A DNA stretch of 64,000 nt from Blautia caecimuris (GCF_024622975.1 NZ_JANJZT010000023.1:1-64000); one strand, 5' to 3'; counted from the stretch's first letter, positions 1 to 9,443 are shown. The notes: generated by a model not told the origin, from the letters alone. Numbers and translations are program-made.

Positions 1-101
1 TTTATTTGTAAACCTCCTGTAATTCAAGGTTTTAAAGGATTTTAGAACAATAAAAACAGATAGTTTTTGACACTACCGTGATTATTAAAGGGGGCATAAA
101 A

Positions 102-962
102 ATGAATAAAAAGAAAAAAGGCTCCCTTCAGACAGGGCTGATCTATATAATCCTGATCGTCTGGGCATTGACTACCATCTATCCGATCCTGTGGGTGATC
201 ATAAATTCCTTTAAGGACAAGAAGCATATTATGTCAGATGCGTTTTCGCTTCCTTTCGGAGACTTGTTTACACTGGGAAATTATGCGGAAGCATTCGAAA
301 AGGTTGACATTTTAAGCGCTTACAGGAACAGCATAATTATTTCCGGAGCAGTTGCAGTTCTTGTAATATTGATGGCGGGTATGGCGTCCTTTGCCCTGGT
401 GAGATATCGTTTCCGTCTGAATAAAACTCTTTACAGTCTGGTGATCGCGGCAATGATGTTTCCTGTATTTTCTACCATCATACCGGTTTTCCGGATGGAG
501 TATGGATGGGGGCTGGCAGGATCCGGAAATGTATGGCTTTCACTGATTTCAGTAATTCTTCCTCAGACAGCAGGAAATCTGGCATTTGCCATGGTGGTGC
601 TTACCGGATATATGAAAGGGCTGCCTATTGAACTGGAAGAGGCGGCGTTTATGGAAGGCTGCAATGCATATCAGATTTTCTTTAAGGTGATCATGCCTCT
701 TACAAAACCGTCCTTTGCAACCGTGGGAATTTTCAGCTTTCTGTGGAGCTACAATGATCTGTTTACCCAGCAGTTTTTCCTGCGCAACAAAGAAGAATGG
801 GCGATCACAAGACTTCTTCTGGAAATCTCCTCCAGGGAGGGAACGAATTACGGCCTGATGGCAGCTGTGGTGACACTGGTTGTGGTACCGCTTTTGATCG
901 TTTATGTGTGCCTGCAGAAATACATTATTAAGGGAATGACTGCCGGAGCAGTAAAAGGATGA
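102..962 (+). CDS. Carbohydrate ABC transporter permease (MalG/LacG type)
   Basis: Inner-membrane permease subunit of a sugar importer of the MalFGK class. The 286-residue protein has a lysine-rich cytoplasmic start, a first membrane helix at about residues 10-32 and further helices typical of the six-helix MalG fold. The cytoplasmic EAA loop that docks the ATPase is visible as EEAAFMEGCNAYQIFFKVIMP near residue 190-210. A GTG 24 bases upstream is in frame, but ATG 102 has the ribosome site AAAGGGGG at a good distance and is preferred. The partner permease and sugar-binding protein would lie before the window. The next gene is a YesN-type response regulator, a common partner of such importers. 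The substrate cannot be read from the sequence. Confidence 0.9.
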   Translation: MNKKKKGSLQTGLIYIILIVWALTTIYPILWVIINSFKDKKHIMSDAFSLPFGDLFTLGNYAEAFEKVDILSAYRNSIIISGAVAVLVILMAGMASFALVRYRFRLNKTLYSLVIAAMMFPVFSTIIPVFRMEYGWGLAGSGNVWLSLISVILPQTAGNLAFAMVVLTGYMKGLPIELEEAAFMEGCNAYQIFFKVIMPLTKPSFATVGIFSFLWSYNDLFTQQFFLRNKEEWAITRLLLEISSREGTNYGLMAAVVTLVVVPLLIVYVCLQKYIIKGMTAGAVKG

Positions 963-977
963 CAGAAATTCGCAGTT

Positions 978-1016
978 CAGACATCTTGATCAGAAGATGT
1001 CTGTTTCTGCTTCCTT
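978..1016 (+). terminator. Rho-independent terminator after sugar permease
   Basis: A 10-bp stem (CAGACATCTT / AAGATGTCTG) with a 6-base loop is followed by a T-rich stretch. It ends the transporter transcript before the response regulator. Confidence 0.75.
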
Positions 1017-1076
1017 TATGAAAAAATATCGTGTACAATAACCATAAGAAAAGATGAAAAAACGGGGGGAGCAAGT

Positions 1077-1829
1077 ATGTACCGTGTAGTGATCGTTGAT
1101 GATGAACCGATTATTGTGGAAGGGATTTCCAGACTGGTACCCTGGAAGAAATATGAGTGCAGTGTCTGCGCCTGCGCATACAGCGGAAAGGAAGGTCTGG
1201 AAGTCGTGCGCAGGGAAAAACCGGATATGATTTTTTCAGATATCAGCATGCCGGGACTCGACGGAATGAAAATGATCGCCGGACTGAAATCAGAGTTTCC
1301 GGATATGCAGATCAGTATTCTGACCGGATTCCGGGATTTTGATTATTGTCAGGAAGCCATCCGGCTTGGAGTGACCAGATTTCTTCTGAAGCCTTCAAAA
1401 CTGGAGGAATTGGAAGAGGCGCTCTCAGTTATGACATCTAATTTAAAAGAACGTAATATTCTTCCGGAAGATTCGGAACATGAGGAAAATGCAGCGGGAA
1501 GCTTTATTGTACGCAACGCCCTGAAATACATGGAAGATCATTACAGTGAAAAGCTGACCCTGAGCAAAGTTGCAGAGGAAACCTTTGTAAGTCAGTGGCA
1601 TTTAAGCAAGCTTCTGAACCGCCAGGAGGAAAAGAACTTTTCGGAGATTCTGAACCAGATCCGGGTGGAACATGCAAAAGAACTGATGAAAGAAAAGGCT
1701 TACCGGATTGCGGATATCGCGGAGTTGGTAGGATTTACGGATGTGGCTCATTTTTCCAGAGTGTTTAAAAAGCTGGAAGGCATTTCAGCAAACGAATACA
1801 GAAATACCAGAATTTCTCTCTCCGAATAA
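1077..1829 (+). CDS. AraC-type response regulator (YesN family)
   Basis: Two-component response regulator of 250 residues. The receiver domain (about 1-120) has the acidic pair DD at 8-9, the phospho-acceptor Asp55 in SDISMPG and Lys105 in LLKPS. An AraC-type double helix-turn-helix fills about residues 145-245, with the typical ending GFTDVAHFSRVFKK. Such proteins normally pair with a YesM-type histidine kinase and control sugar uptake. No kinase is adjacent here, so it may lie before the window with the rest of the transporter. The linker between receiver and HTH is short, and the large middle region of full-length YesN (over 350 residues) is absent. A GGGGGGAGC ribosome site precedes the ATG. 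Confidence 0.9.
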   Translation: MYRVVIVDDEPIIVEGISRLVPWKKYECSVCACAYSGKEGLEVVRREKPDMIFSDISMPGLDGMKMIAGLKSEFPDMQISILTGFRDFDYCQEAIRLGVTRFLLKPSKLEELEEALSVMTSNLKERNILPEDSEHEENAAGSFIVRNALKYMEDHYSEKLTLSKVAEETFVSQWHLSKLLNRQEEKNFSEILNQIRVEHAKELMKEKAYRIADIAELVGFTDVAHFSRVFKKLEGISANEYRNTRISLSE

Positions 1830-1882
1830 AAGTTGTCAGTAAAAATATTGCAAAAAATCATAAGAAAAAATATTTGTTCCTG

Positions 1883-1911
1883 TTGTAGCAGACAATAAAA
1901 AGGATTATAAT
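1883..1911 (+). promoter_or_regulatory. Probable sigma-A promoter of folC
   Basis: TTGTAG at 1883-1888 and TATAAT at 1906-1911 with a 17-base spacer, 47 bases before the folC start. Confidence 0.55.
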
Positions 1912-1958
1912 AAGCATGATTTTTTTTGGAGCCGAACAAGGCCCGGACAGGAGCAGAC

Positions 1959-3260
1959 ATGAATTACGAAGAAGCAAGAAACTATCTGGATCAGGTATCA
2001 AAAGGCGGAAGCGTACTTGGTCTTGATAATATGAGAGAACTTTTAAACAGACTGAGAAACCCTCAGGACAGGCTGAAATTTATTCATATTGCAGGAACCA
2101 ATGGAAAAGGTTCTGTTCTGGCGTATCTTTCTACCATTCTTATAGAAGCGGGATACCGCACAGGAAGATATATTTCTCCGGTACTTTTTTCCTACCGGGA
2201 AAAAATCCAGGTGGATGAAAAAATGATCGGACGGGAAGATCTGGCCCGCCTTACAGCTGCAGTAAAAGAAGCGGCAGAAGATATGAAAAAAACACACACA
2301 GGAGAGCCTACGATTTTTGAAGTGGAGACAGCTCTGGCCTTTCTTTATTTTGCAGAACAGAACTGTGACATTGTTGTATTGGAAACAGGACTTGGCGGAG
2401 CCTTGGACGCAACGAACGTAATCACTACTTCTGTGCTGGAGGTGATCGCTTCTGTCAGTATGGATCATATGGATTTCCTGGGAGATACACTGGATAAAAT
2501 TGCGCTGCAGAAAGCAGGGATCATTAAGCCTCATACCCGGGTGGTGTCTGCTTTGCAGAAGCCGGAGGCGATGAAAGTAATTGAAGAAACCTGCAGGAAA
2601 CAGGAATGTGTTTTGCACACAGCAGATCCCGGCCAGGTGACAGATGTCTCTCACAGCTATGACAGACAGAAGTTTTCCTATAAGCAGTGGAAGGATATGG
2701 AAATTTCTCTGATGGGAAGCTATCAGCTTACAAACGCAGCCCTTGCTCTGGAAGCAGTGGATTCCCTTAGAAATCTCGGATACCGGCTTGAGGATCAGGC
2801 AGTATATCAGGGGATGAAAAGAGCTGTGTGGAGAGGACGTTTTACTGTGATCTCCAGAGAACCGGTAATTGTTATGGACGGCGCTCACAACCCGGCTGCG
2901 GCGGAAGAACTGAGAAAATCCCTGGAGCTTTATTTTCCGGACAAAAAGCTTTTTTATATTTTCGGAATGTTTCAGGACAAAGATTATGAAAAGGTGACAG
3001 AGATCACAGCGCCCTTTGCAGATCATATTATTACAGTGGAAACCCCGGATAATCCCAGGGCGCTTTCTGCAAAAAAATTAAAGGCTGAAGTAGAAAAAAT
3101 AAATCCCTCTGTGGAGGCGGCGGAAAGTATCCGGTCCGCAGTGAGGAAGACTATGGAACAGGCTCAGGAAGAGGATGTGATCGTAATTTTCGGTTCCCTG
3201 TCCTTTTTGGGAGAGGCAGAGCTTGCAGTGTCCAGATACAAAAAAGAAGAGGAAATATAA
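1959..3260 (+). CDS. folC: Bifunctional dihydrofolate/folylpolyglutamate synthase
   Basis: ATP-dependent Mur-ligase-type enzyme that adds glutamate to dihydropteroate or to folates. The 433-residue protein has the P-loop HIAGTNGKGSV near residue 40, the family signature around ETGLGGALDATN, and a C-terminal ligase domain starting at MDGAHNPAA. An upstream in-frame TTG at 1926 exists. ATG 1959 is preceded by AGGAG at a 5-base gap and matches the usual N-terminus (MNYEEARNYL). The gene stands alone, with its own promoter and a strong hairpin after it. Length and motifs are normal for the family. Confidence 0.95.
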   Translation: MNYEEARNYLDQVSKGGSVLGLDNMRELLNRLRNPQDRLKFIHIAGTNGKGSVLAYLSTILIEAGYRTGRYISPVLFSYREKIQVDEKMIGREDLARLTAAVKEAAEDMKKTHTGEPTIFEVETALAFLYFAEQNCDIVVLETGLGGALDATNVITTSVLEVIASVSMDHMDFLGDTLDKIALQKAGIIKPHTRVVSALQKPEAMKVIEETCRKQECVLHTADPGQVTDVSHSYDRQKFSYKQWKDMEISLMGSYQLTNAALALEAVDSLRNLGYRLEDQAVYQGMKRAVWRGRFTVISREPVIVMDGAHNPAAAEELRKSLELYFPDKKLFYIFGMFQDKDYEKVTEITAPFADHIITVETPDNPRALSAKKLKAEVEKINPSVEAAESIRSAVRKTMEQAQEEDVIVIFGSLSFLGEAELAVSRYKKEEEI

Positions 3261-3264
3261 AAAG

Positions 3265-3310
3265 AATCCCGGCATGATTCCTGCGGCACAGGAATTATGA
3301 CCGGGATATT
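3265..3310. terminator. Bidirectional terminator between convergent genes
   Basis: A long stem with outer arms ATCCCGG/CCGGGAT and inner arms ATTCCTG/CAGGAAT lies between folC (plus strand) and the aldehyde dehydrogenase gene (minus strand). It is flanked by A-rich sequence on the left and T-rich sequence on the right, so it can serve both. Confidence 0.75.
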
Positions 3311-3315
3311 TGATT

Positions 3316-4695
3316 TTATCTGAGAAAAAGTTTTAAAAGTTTTTCGGAAGATTTCCGGTAGGGCTGATAGCGGACAGGAAGATCCATCCAGGTTTTTTTG
3401 TCCACTATACTTTTATAATGGGTAAAAGTCTCGAAGCCTGCTTTGCCGTGATAGGAACCCATTCCGCTTTCTCCGAATCCGCCGAATCCCATCTGACTGG
3501 TAGCAAGATGAATCACAACATCATTGATGCAGCCTCCTCCGAAGCTGCAGCTTTTTGTTGCTTTTTCTGCGGCTTTCCTGTTTTCTGTAAAAATATACAG
3601 AGCCAGAGGGTGAGGCATGGAGTTGATACGGGAAATTGCCTCATCCAGACAGTCGTAAGTTAAGACCGGAAGCACAGGACCAAAAATTTCTTCCTGCATA
3701 ATGGGATCGTCAAAGGAAACTTCATCCATAAGGGTTGGAGCAATTCTGAGACGGTCAGAGTCATATTCTCCGCCAAATACTGTTTTTGACGGATCTATAA
3801 GAGATACGATCCGATGAAAATGCTTCTGGTTGATGATCTTTCCATAATCGGGATTACTGAGAGGAAATTCGGTAAACTGTTTCCGGATCTGTTTTTTTAT
3901 TTCGGAAATCAGAGAATCCTTTATTGTGCGGTCACAATAAATATAATCAGGGGCCACGCAGGTCTGCCCGCAGTTCAGAAACTTACCAAACACAATTCTT
4001 TTGGCAGCCAGTTTCAGATTCGTTGTTTTTTCCACAATACAGGGGCTTTTTCCTCCAAGCTCTAAAGTGACCGGGGTGAGAAAATGAGAAGCCTTTGCCA
4101 TGACCTCTTTTCCCACATGCTGGCTTCCGGTAAAAAAGATATAATCAAAATGCTCATTTAAAAGACAGGTGTTTTCTTTTCGTCCGCCTGTGACAACGGT
4201 TGCATAAAAAGGCGGAAAAACCTCGCAGATAATCCTGCTGACGATTTCCGCTGTAGCGGGAGCATAGGCGCTTGGCTTGACAATGACCGTATTTCCTGCC
4301 GCAATGGCATCCACCAGTGGCGTCAGGCTCAGAAGAAACGGATAATTCCAGGGACTCATAATAAGCACGACTCCGTAAGGGGAGGGAGCTACATAGCTTC
4401 TGGAGGCAAACTGGGAAAGGGGAGTGGGAACAGCTTTTTCCTTTGAAAATTCACGGATATGTCCAAGCATGTACCGGAGCTCGTCAAGCACCAGACCGGT
4501 TTCGCACATGTAGCTTTCAAACCTGCTTTTGCCAAGATCATGCTTCAGAGCGCTGCGAATTTCCTCCTGATATTTCAGGATACAGCAGCGAAGCCTTTTC
4601 AGCATGTGGATCCGCGTTTTTACAGGAAGAGTCCTGCCCTTATAAAAAAATGCTCTCTGCTGTCGGATCAGTTTTTTGATCTCAAGTTCGTTCAT
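3316..4695 (-). CDS. Aldehyde dehydrogenase family protein
   Basis: NAD(P)-dependent oxidation of aldehydes to acids. The 459-residue length fits the class 3/YwdH-like branch. Catalytic residues are visible: Asn117 in SPWNYP, the general base Glu212 in LELGGKSP and the nucleophile Cys246 in NCGQTCVAPD. The start has AGGAGGG 7 bases upstream on the minus strand. It is monocistronic and converges on folC. The physiological aldehyde is not evident. The protein lacks a membrane tail. Confidence 0.92.
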   Translation of the reverse strand: MNELEIKKLIRQQRAFFYKGRTLPVKTRIHMLKRLRCCILKYQEEIRSALKHDLGKSRFESYMCETGLVLDELRYMLGHIREFSKEKAVPTPLSQFASRSYVAPSPYGVVLIMSPWNYPFLLSLTPLVDAIAAGNTVIVKPSAYAPATAEIVSRIICEVFPPFYATVVTGGRKENTCLLNEHFDYIFFTGSQHVGKEVMAKASHFLTPVTLELGGKSPCIVEKTTNLKLAAKRIVFGKFLNCGQTCVAPDYIYCDRTIKDSLISEIKKQIRKQFTEFPLSNPDYGKIINQKHFHRIVSLIDPSKTVFGGEYDSDRLRIAPTLMDEVSFDDPIMQEEIFGPVLPVLTYDCLDEAISRINSMPHPLALYIFTENRKAAEKATKSCSFGGGCINDVVIHLATSQMGFGGFGESGMGSYHGKAGFETFTHYKSIVDKKTWMDLPVRYQPYRKSSEKLLKLFLR

Positions 4696-4822
4696 AATCG
4701 CCCTCCTGCCTGAACATAATGCCTGAAATTATGGTTTTAACTATATCAGCAGGGGGGAAAGGTGTCAAGCGGTTACAGTATTACAGGAAAGATATGATAT
4801 AATCAGGTTACTGTTCATGATC

Positions 4823-4942
4823 TTCACAGCAACCTGGTCAAAATGTATTTCAAATCACCATCGGTGATGGCATTTTGCCCTGTATGTCTCGGGATTTTGT
4901 CATATACATGCCAAAACACCTGGCGGGATGGTGGTCTGTGAG
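4823..4942. repeat. Structured 120-bp repeat, copy A
   Basis: About 80% identical over its length to 47015-47136. The termini are inverted repeats (TTCACAG / CTGTGAG). Inside, CAAAATG (4839-4845) pairs with CATTTTG (4871-4877) around a smaller ATCAC/GTGAT hairpin. In the other copy the stem is CAAAATA/TATTTTG, a compensatory change. It lies just ahead of the gene at 4987. It could be a mobile miniature element, a REP-like sequence or a structured RNA. The sequence does not decide between these. Confidence 0.75.
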
Positions 4943-4986
4943 CAGTGACTAGTCAGATTACTTATGAAATGTCAGGGGGTAAAAAA

Positions 4987-5466
4987 TTGAAGGTAATTGC
5001 ATGTGTGGATGACAGAAACGGGATGCTTTTTAATCACAGAAGACAGAGCAGAGATCAGGCTGTGACAGAAAAGATCCAGGAGATCTGCCAGGGAAAAATA
5101 CTCTGGATGAATGAGTATTCTTTTTCTTTATATGGAAACCTGGAAGGCGTAACAGTACGGTGTGACAAGGATTTTCTGATTCAGGCTGATACAGGGGAGT
5201 TTGCACTGACAGAAACAGAGGATCCGGTACTGTACAGTGACAAAACAGAAGAACTGATTCTGTTTTGCTGGAACCGTACCTATCCTGCACAGCTTTTTAT
5301 GACGCTGGACCTGTCAGGATGGAAACAGGTGGAAGAGCTGGAGTTTGAAGGAAATTCTCACAAAAAAATAACGTTAAAAAAATATGTTCCATATATAAAA
5401 AGCAGCAAAAATAAAACAGGAATTTTAAATATTTTTCCGAATATGATATACGGTATGAATTTTTAA
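4987..5466 (+). CDS. Conserved hypothetical protein (KVIACVDDRNGM family)
   Basis: Uncharacterised cytoplasmic protein of 159 residues that begins KVIACVDDRNGMLFN and has no signal peptide or membrane helix. I believe this N-terminal pattern recurs in Lachnospiraceae proteins without known function, but I cannot name a domain. The chosen start is TTG 4987, which has AGGGGG 7 bases upstream. A GTG at 4945 is in frame but lies at the edge of the 120-bp repeat and has no ribosome site. The next gene, a secreted protein, has its own promoter, so this gene is probably transcribed alone. Confidence 0.65.
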   Translation: MKVIACVDDRNGMLFNHRRQSRDQAVTEKIQEICQGKILWMNEYSFSLYGNLEGVTVRCDKDFLIQADTGEFALTETEDPVLYSDKTEELILFCWNRTYPAQLFMTLDLSGWKQVEELEFEGNSHKKITLKKYVPYIKSSKNKTGILNIFPNMIYGMNF

Positions 5467-5531
5467 ATTGTGGAAAATTATGTAAAACAGCATAAGAATA
5501 TAGAATTTTTAGAATATTATGTAGAATTTTG

Positions 5532-5560
5532 TTGCTTAATAGACGGCTTCATGTTAAAAT
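5532..5560 (+). promoter_or_regulatory. Probable promoter of the secreted-protein gene
   Basis: TTGCTT (5532-5537) and TAAAAT (5555-5560) with 17-base spacing, 61 bases before the start codon. Confidence 0.5.
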
Positions 5561-5621
5561 AACACCATATACTATCCACAATGATTCTTACAGAATTATA
5601 AAAGGTGAGAGGGGGATTTTT

Positions 5622-7289
5622 ATGAATCGAAGCAGAAAGATAATGAAAAAACTGACCGCGGCAGCGGCGGCATCAGCGCTGGTTTTATCTGGTACAAGCC
5701 AGGTTTTTGCTGCTTCCTATAAGGAGACAGAAAAAGCAGCTCTGGATAAGCTGGTTGCAGGTTTTTCCGCATATTGGGATGCAGTTATGGCACAGTATGA
5801 AAAGGGACAGGAAACAGGCTTTAACGCAAAGATGAAACTGACAGTGGAAGAAACCGGTAAAGCAGTTCTCGGCGCTATGGTGGGAATGGATTTTTCCTGG
5901 CTGAATACTGTGACTATGGATATGACGGAAATCATAAAAGACGGCAAAGAAGCGATAAATGCAGATATTCTTTTAAACGATGCACCTGTGGGCACCATGA
6001 ATATCTGTATGGATCTGGCAAATATGACGGAATATTTCCAGATTCCGGAGCTTTCTCAGAATTATATGGCAATTCCATTGATTCCTTCCATGGAAGAGAC
6101 AATTGCAGATGAAACAGGGGCAATGTCCGAAGAGGATATCGCGGCATATCAGGCCTATATGGAAGAATATCAGGCTTCCATGGAAACTTATTTAAAGATT
6201 GTTTCTGATATGACAACCGTTCTTCCGGACACCAAAACGCTCAGTACTCTGCTTGATCGTTATGGAAATATCCTGATTGAAAATTTCGGAGACGAGACAG
6301 TTACGGAAGAAGCTCTTTCTGTAGAGGGTGTCAGCGAGGACTGCACCGTTTATGAAGAAATTCTTACAGAACAGGAAGTGCTTTCCATTTTAAGGGAAGT
6401 CCTGACTGCTGCAAAAGAAGATCAGGAGCTGAAAGGCCTTCTGGATATGTGGTCAGAGGCCGGAGGCGGAGAAGACCTTTATGCTCAGCTTGTGGCAGGT
6501 GCGGACAGCGCGCTGGCAGACCTTCCGGAGGAAGGCTCCGAGGAGATCAATCCGGAGGCTGCAATGTTTAATTCAAAAATCTGGACAAATGCAGAAGGAA
6601 AGATTGTAGGACGTGAATTTGGCTTTACAGATGAGACAGGAACAGAAAGCTATCCGCTGATTTCCTGGAAGAATCCGTCAGCAGACGGAAATTCAGCACT
6701 GTATTTTGAGCTCTGGCTTGACACCAGTTCCATTACGCTTACCGGTTCCGGACAGTCCGGTGATCAGGGACTGACAGGAGAATATGTTCTTGCTTTTGAC
6801 GGAGTAAAAACTGTTGGAATCGGTGTAAATAATCTGAAATCAGATACAGAAGCTCCGGGATATATGAACGGTTCCTTTAATTTCTCGCTTCTGGATACAG
6901 GAACAGAGGAGGAACCCAATCCGCTGGCAGCCTTTGGACTGACTGCAAATATTATTTCTGATGCAGCAGCACAGACCTCACAGGTAGATCTTTCACTTAC
7001 AAGTTCAGGCGCTCCTGTTGTAACATTGTCAGTAACAGGCGGCTATGAAGCGTCAGGAGAAAGTGTTGAAATGCCGGATCAGGCAGTTCTTGATGCAGCT
7101 CTCAGTGTAGAAAGTGAAGAAGATATGACTGCATATGCGGAAGGACTGGACTGGACAACGGTTCTTACGAATTTAGGCGCAGCAGGCGTTCCGGAAGAAC
7201 TGATTAATCAGTTACAGATGATGCTTACAGCTCCTGATGCGGCAGCAGCAGAGGTACCGGAGACAGTGACTGAGGAATCAGCCGCATAA
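5622..7289 (+). CDS. Secreted acidic protein of unknown function
   Basis: Exported protein of 555 residues. It starts with a clear Sec signal peptide: basic MNRSRKIMKK, a hydrophobic alanine-rich core and a cleavage-like VFAAS at about residue 30. There is no lipobox cysteine. The mature part is strongly acidic, with many Glu, Asp, Ala and Thr and no cell-wall anchor or recognised catalytic motif. ATG 5622 follows GGTGAGAGGGGG. In-frame codons further upstream would put charged residues before the signal peptide and are rejected. It is monocistronic, with a promoter and terminator of its own. No function can be assigned. Confidence 0.8.
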   Translation: MNRSRKIMKKLTAAAAASALVLSGTSQVFAASYKETEKAALDKLVAGFSAYWDAVMAQYEKGQETGFNAKMKLTVEETGKAVLGAMVGMDFSWLNTVTMDMTEIIKDGKEAINADILLNDAPVGTMNICMDLANMTEYFQIPELSQNYMAIPLIPSMEETIADETGAMSEEDIAAYQAYMEEYQASMETYLKIVSDMTTVLPDTKTLSTLLDRYGNILIENFGDETVTEEALSVEGVSEDCTVYEEILTEQEVLSILREVLTAAKEDQELKGLLDMWSEAGGGEDLYAQLVAGADSALADLPEEGSEEINPEAAMFNSKIWTNAEGKIVGREFGFTDETGTESYPLISWKNPSADGNSALYFELWLDTSSITLTGSGQSGDQGLTGEYVLAFDGVKTVGIGVNNLKSDTEAPGYMNGSFNFSLLDTGTEEEPNPLAAFGLTANIISDAAAQTSQVDLSLTSSGAPVVTLSVTGGYEASGESVEMPDQAVLDAALSVESEEDMTAYAEGLDWTTVLTNLGAAGVPEELINQLQMMLTAPDAAAAEVPETVTEESAA

Positions 7290-7313
7290 TAGAAAGCAGA
7301 ATAACAGAAATGA

Positions 7314-7366
7314 AAAAGGATATCCTTTCTGTCAGATGACAAATCTGAAGGGGATATCCTTTTTTA
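7314..7366. terminator. Bidirectional terminator
   Basis: AAAGGATATCC (7314-) pairs with GGATATCCTTT (7352-), followed by a run of T. It separates the secreted-protein gene from the convergent MATE gene. Confidence 0.8.
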
Positions 7367-7371
7367 TCATT

Positions 7372-8736
7372 TTATTGTTCCAGTCTGTGACTGACCCGGC
7401 GGAAAGTAAGGTTAAATACAATTCCCTTGGCGATAGAGGTCAGAGTCAGAGCCCACCAGATACCGGTCAGACCAAGTGAGGTACCGGTAAGGACAAGCGC
7501 CAGGGGAATGCGGGAACCGGTAAGCAGGATGCTGATGATACTGCAGATTTTTGTTTTCCCAAGACCGGACAGTGCTCCGATGGTAAGCATTTCCACGCAG
7601 AGGAAGGCTTCGCCCAGACCGATAATGATCATATATCCGACCGCAATTTCCAGAACCTCCGGTTCGTAGAAAAACAGAGAAGAGATCTGCCGTGGGAACA
7701 GGACAAAAACTGCGGTTACAATGACACCCCAGGTAATCATGATCTTCATGGACACCTTATATCCCTTTCGTATCCGGTCTGTTTTTCCTGCGCCATAATT
7801 CTGTGCTACAAAAGAGTTCAGGGCTGTGGCAAAACCGTCTGCAGTATTCCAGGAGATAGACTCAATCTGTCCTCCCACTCTCTGGGTGGCAATGGCTCCG
7901 GGTCCAAATGCAGAAACCATACGGGTAAGCACCATGGAGATCATACAGTAAAGAGTTCCCTGAAGAGCAGTGGGACCTCCGATTCTGCAGATAGAATGAT
8001 AGATGGTGCGATCCTGTATGGAGAACAGATGCACATGGCGGAGAACATTATCCTGATTTTTTTTCTGGAAAACCCCTGCGATCATCACAGCCATAACAAT
8101 AAACTGAGCAGTAACAGTTGCAATTGCAGCGCCGGCAACCTCCAGACGGGGACAGGGGCCGATACCCAGAACCAGAAGCGGATCCAGGATCATATTCATG
8201 ACCAGCCCGATCAGATTGGCGATAAACGGTGTTTTTGAATTTCCCTGAGCTGTATAAATTCCGGTAAGGGTATAATTAAGGTAGGAAAAAATAACCAGTC
8301 CACAGGTGATCTTCATATAAATTTCCGCATGCGCATAGGTCTGCGGGTCTCCCAGATGAAAAAAATCCAGAAGCGGCCTGGTAAAGATCAGGCACACTGC
8401 AGAAAACAAAAAGGCAAAAATACAGGTAAGCTGAAGGGCCGCAGAGGCGTAATCCCTGGCTGCCTTTGTATCTCCCCGTCCGCAGCTTTGGGCCACATTG
8501 ACCTGACCGCCCATGCGGGCCAGAGAGCAGAGCCCCTGGGAAAGCCATACATACATGCCCCCCATTCCCACACCTGCCACTGCCTTGGAACCAAGAACAC
8601 CGATCCATGCCATATCGGTGATGTTGTAGGCTGTTCCCAGAAAGGAGGAAGCCATAATAGGCAAAGCCAGCTTTGCCAGAGTTTGTACAATAGGACCATT
8701 GGTAAGGTCTGTCTGTTGTTTTTTGTTCATAATCAT
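7372..8736 (-). CDS. MATE family efflux transporter
   Basis: Integral membrane cation-coupled drug or metabolite exporter of the MATE (MOP) superfamily. It has 454 residues with about 12 predicted helices arranged as two six-helix halves. The N-terminal half shows the typical PIMASSFLGTAYNITDMAWIG entry helix and the SKAVAGVGMGG segment. The ribosome site AGGAAAG precedes ATG 8736, with an alternative ATG two codons in. No regulator sits next to it. Substrates cannot be inferred. Confidence 0.92.
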   Translation of the reverse strand: MIMNKKQQTDLTNGPIVQTLAKLALPIMASSFLGTAYNITDMAWIGVLGSKAVAGVGMGGMYVWLSQGLCSLARMGGQVNVAQSCGRGDTKAARDYASAALQLTCIFAFLFSAVCLIFTRPLLDFFHLGDPQTYAHAEIYMKITCGLVIFSYLNYTLTGIYTAQGNSKTPFIANLIGLVMNMILDPLLVLGIGPCPRLEVAGAAIATVTAQFIVMAVMIAGVFQKKNQDNVLRHVHLFSIQDRTIYHSICRIGGPTALQGTLYCMISMVLTRMVSAFGPGAIATQRVGGQIESISWNTADGFATALNSFVAQNYGAGKTDRIRKGYKVSMKIMITWGVIVTAVFVLFPRQISSLFFYEPEVLEIAVGYMIIIGLGEAFLCVEMLTIGALSGLGKTKICSIISILLTGSRIPLALVLTGTSLGLTGIWWALTLTSIAKGIVFNLTFRRVSHRLEQ

Positions 8737-9083
8737 CTCTTTCCTGTCTGTAAAATTACATTATGAACTTATCTTAATGAATTAGGGAACAGAATGCAAC
8801 AGGAATTTTCTGATTATCAGGAATATATTTACTCATAATGTTCCTCCTTCTACTGCTGTCAGAAGGAGAGATAATCATAACATTTCTGTATGAAAGAGTA
8901 AATATCAACTGTGCGCAGGTAAATTCCACCGCATAAGGGGCATGCGGTGGAATTTAAAATTTCATTTTAGGCATTATAGGTATTAACAAAAAGCATATTA
9001 CGGATATGCAGAAGGATATGGTATACTTTTTAAGTAAGGTATCATATTCAAAGAAAACAAAAAAGGAATCAGGAGGTCAGTAA
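8737..9083. other. Intergenic region with a 12-bp hairpin
   Basis: Between divergently transcribed MATE and YccF genes. A perfect 12-bp inverted repeat (AAATTCCACCGC at 8921-8932, GCGGTGGAATTT at 8944-8955) encloses an 11-base loop. No T-run follows, so it may be an operator or a structured 5' leader rather than a terminator. Nothing else recognisable was seen. Confidence 0.5.
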
Positions 9084-9443
9084 ATGGGTTGTCTTGGAAA
9101 CTTGTTGTGGTTTATATTCGGAGGAGCGATCAGCGCCCTTAGCTGGTGCGTGGCAGGATGTCTCTGGTGCATTACTGTTGTAGGTATTCCCATAGGTATG
9201 CAGTGCTTTAAGTTTGCTTCACTCAGTTGTTTTCCCTTTGGGAAAGAAGTGCGTTACGGCGGAGGAGCAGTATCCCTTCTTGTGAACATTATATGGCTGA
9301 TCGTTTCCGGTCTGCCTCTGGCGATTGAACACGCGGTTATGGGCGTGATCCTCTGTGTGACAGTTATTGGAATCCCCTTCGGACTTCAGCAGTTTAAGCT
9401 TGCCAAGCTTGCGCTGATGCCGTTTGGAGCAGAGATATATTAA
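9084..9443 (+). CDS. YccF domain-containing inner membrane protein
   Basis: Small integral membrane protein of 119 residues made of two similar YccF (DUF307) units. Each has a hydrophobic helix followed by a pattern ending in GIPIGMQCFK or GIPFGLQQFKLA and then a PFG motif. The function of the family is unknown. A clear AGGAGGT ribosome site lies before the ATG. It is probably a single-gene unit. Confidence 0.9.
   Translation: MGCLGNLLWFIFGGAISALSWCVAGCLWCITVVGIPIGMQCFKFASLSCFPFGKEVRYGGGAVSLLVNIIWLIVSGLPLAIEHAVMGVILCVTVIGIPFGLQQFKLAKLALMPFGAEIY

Noticed and set aside
2043..3026. Long minus-strand open frame opposite folC
   Set aside because: Translation is Cys/His/Phe-rich with no family pattern. 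It is the mirror of a confident folC gene.
4945..4986. GTG start for the hypothetical gene at 4987
   Set aside because: It lies at the edge of the structured repeat and has no ribosome site. TTG 4987 has AGGGGG at the right distance.
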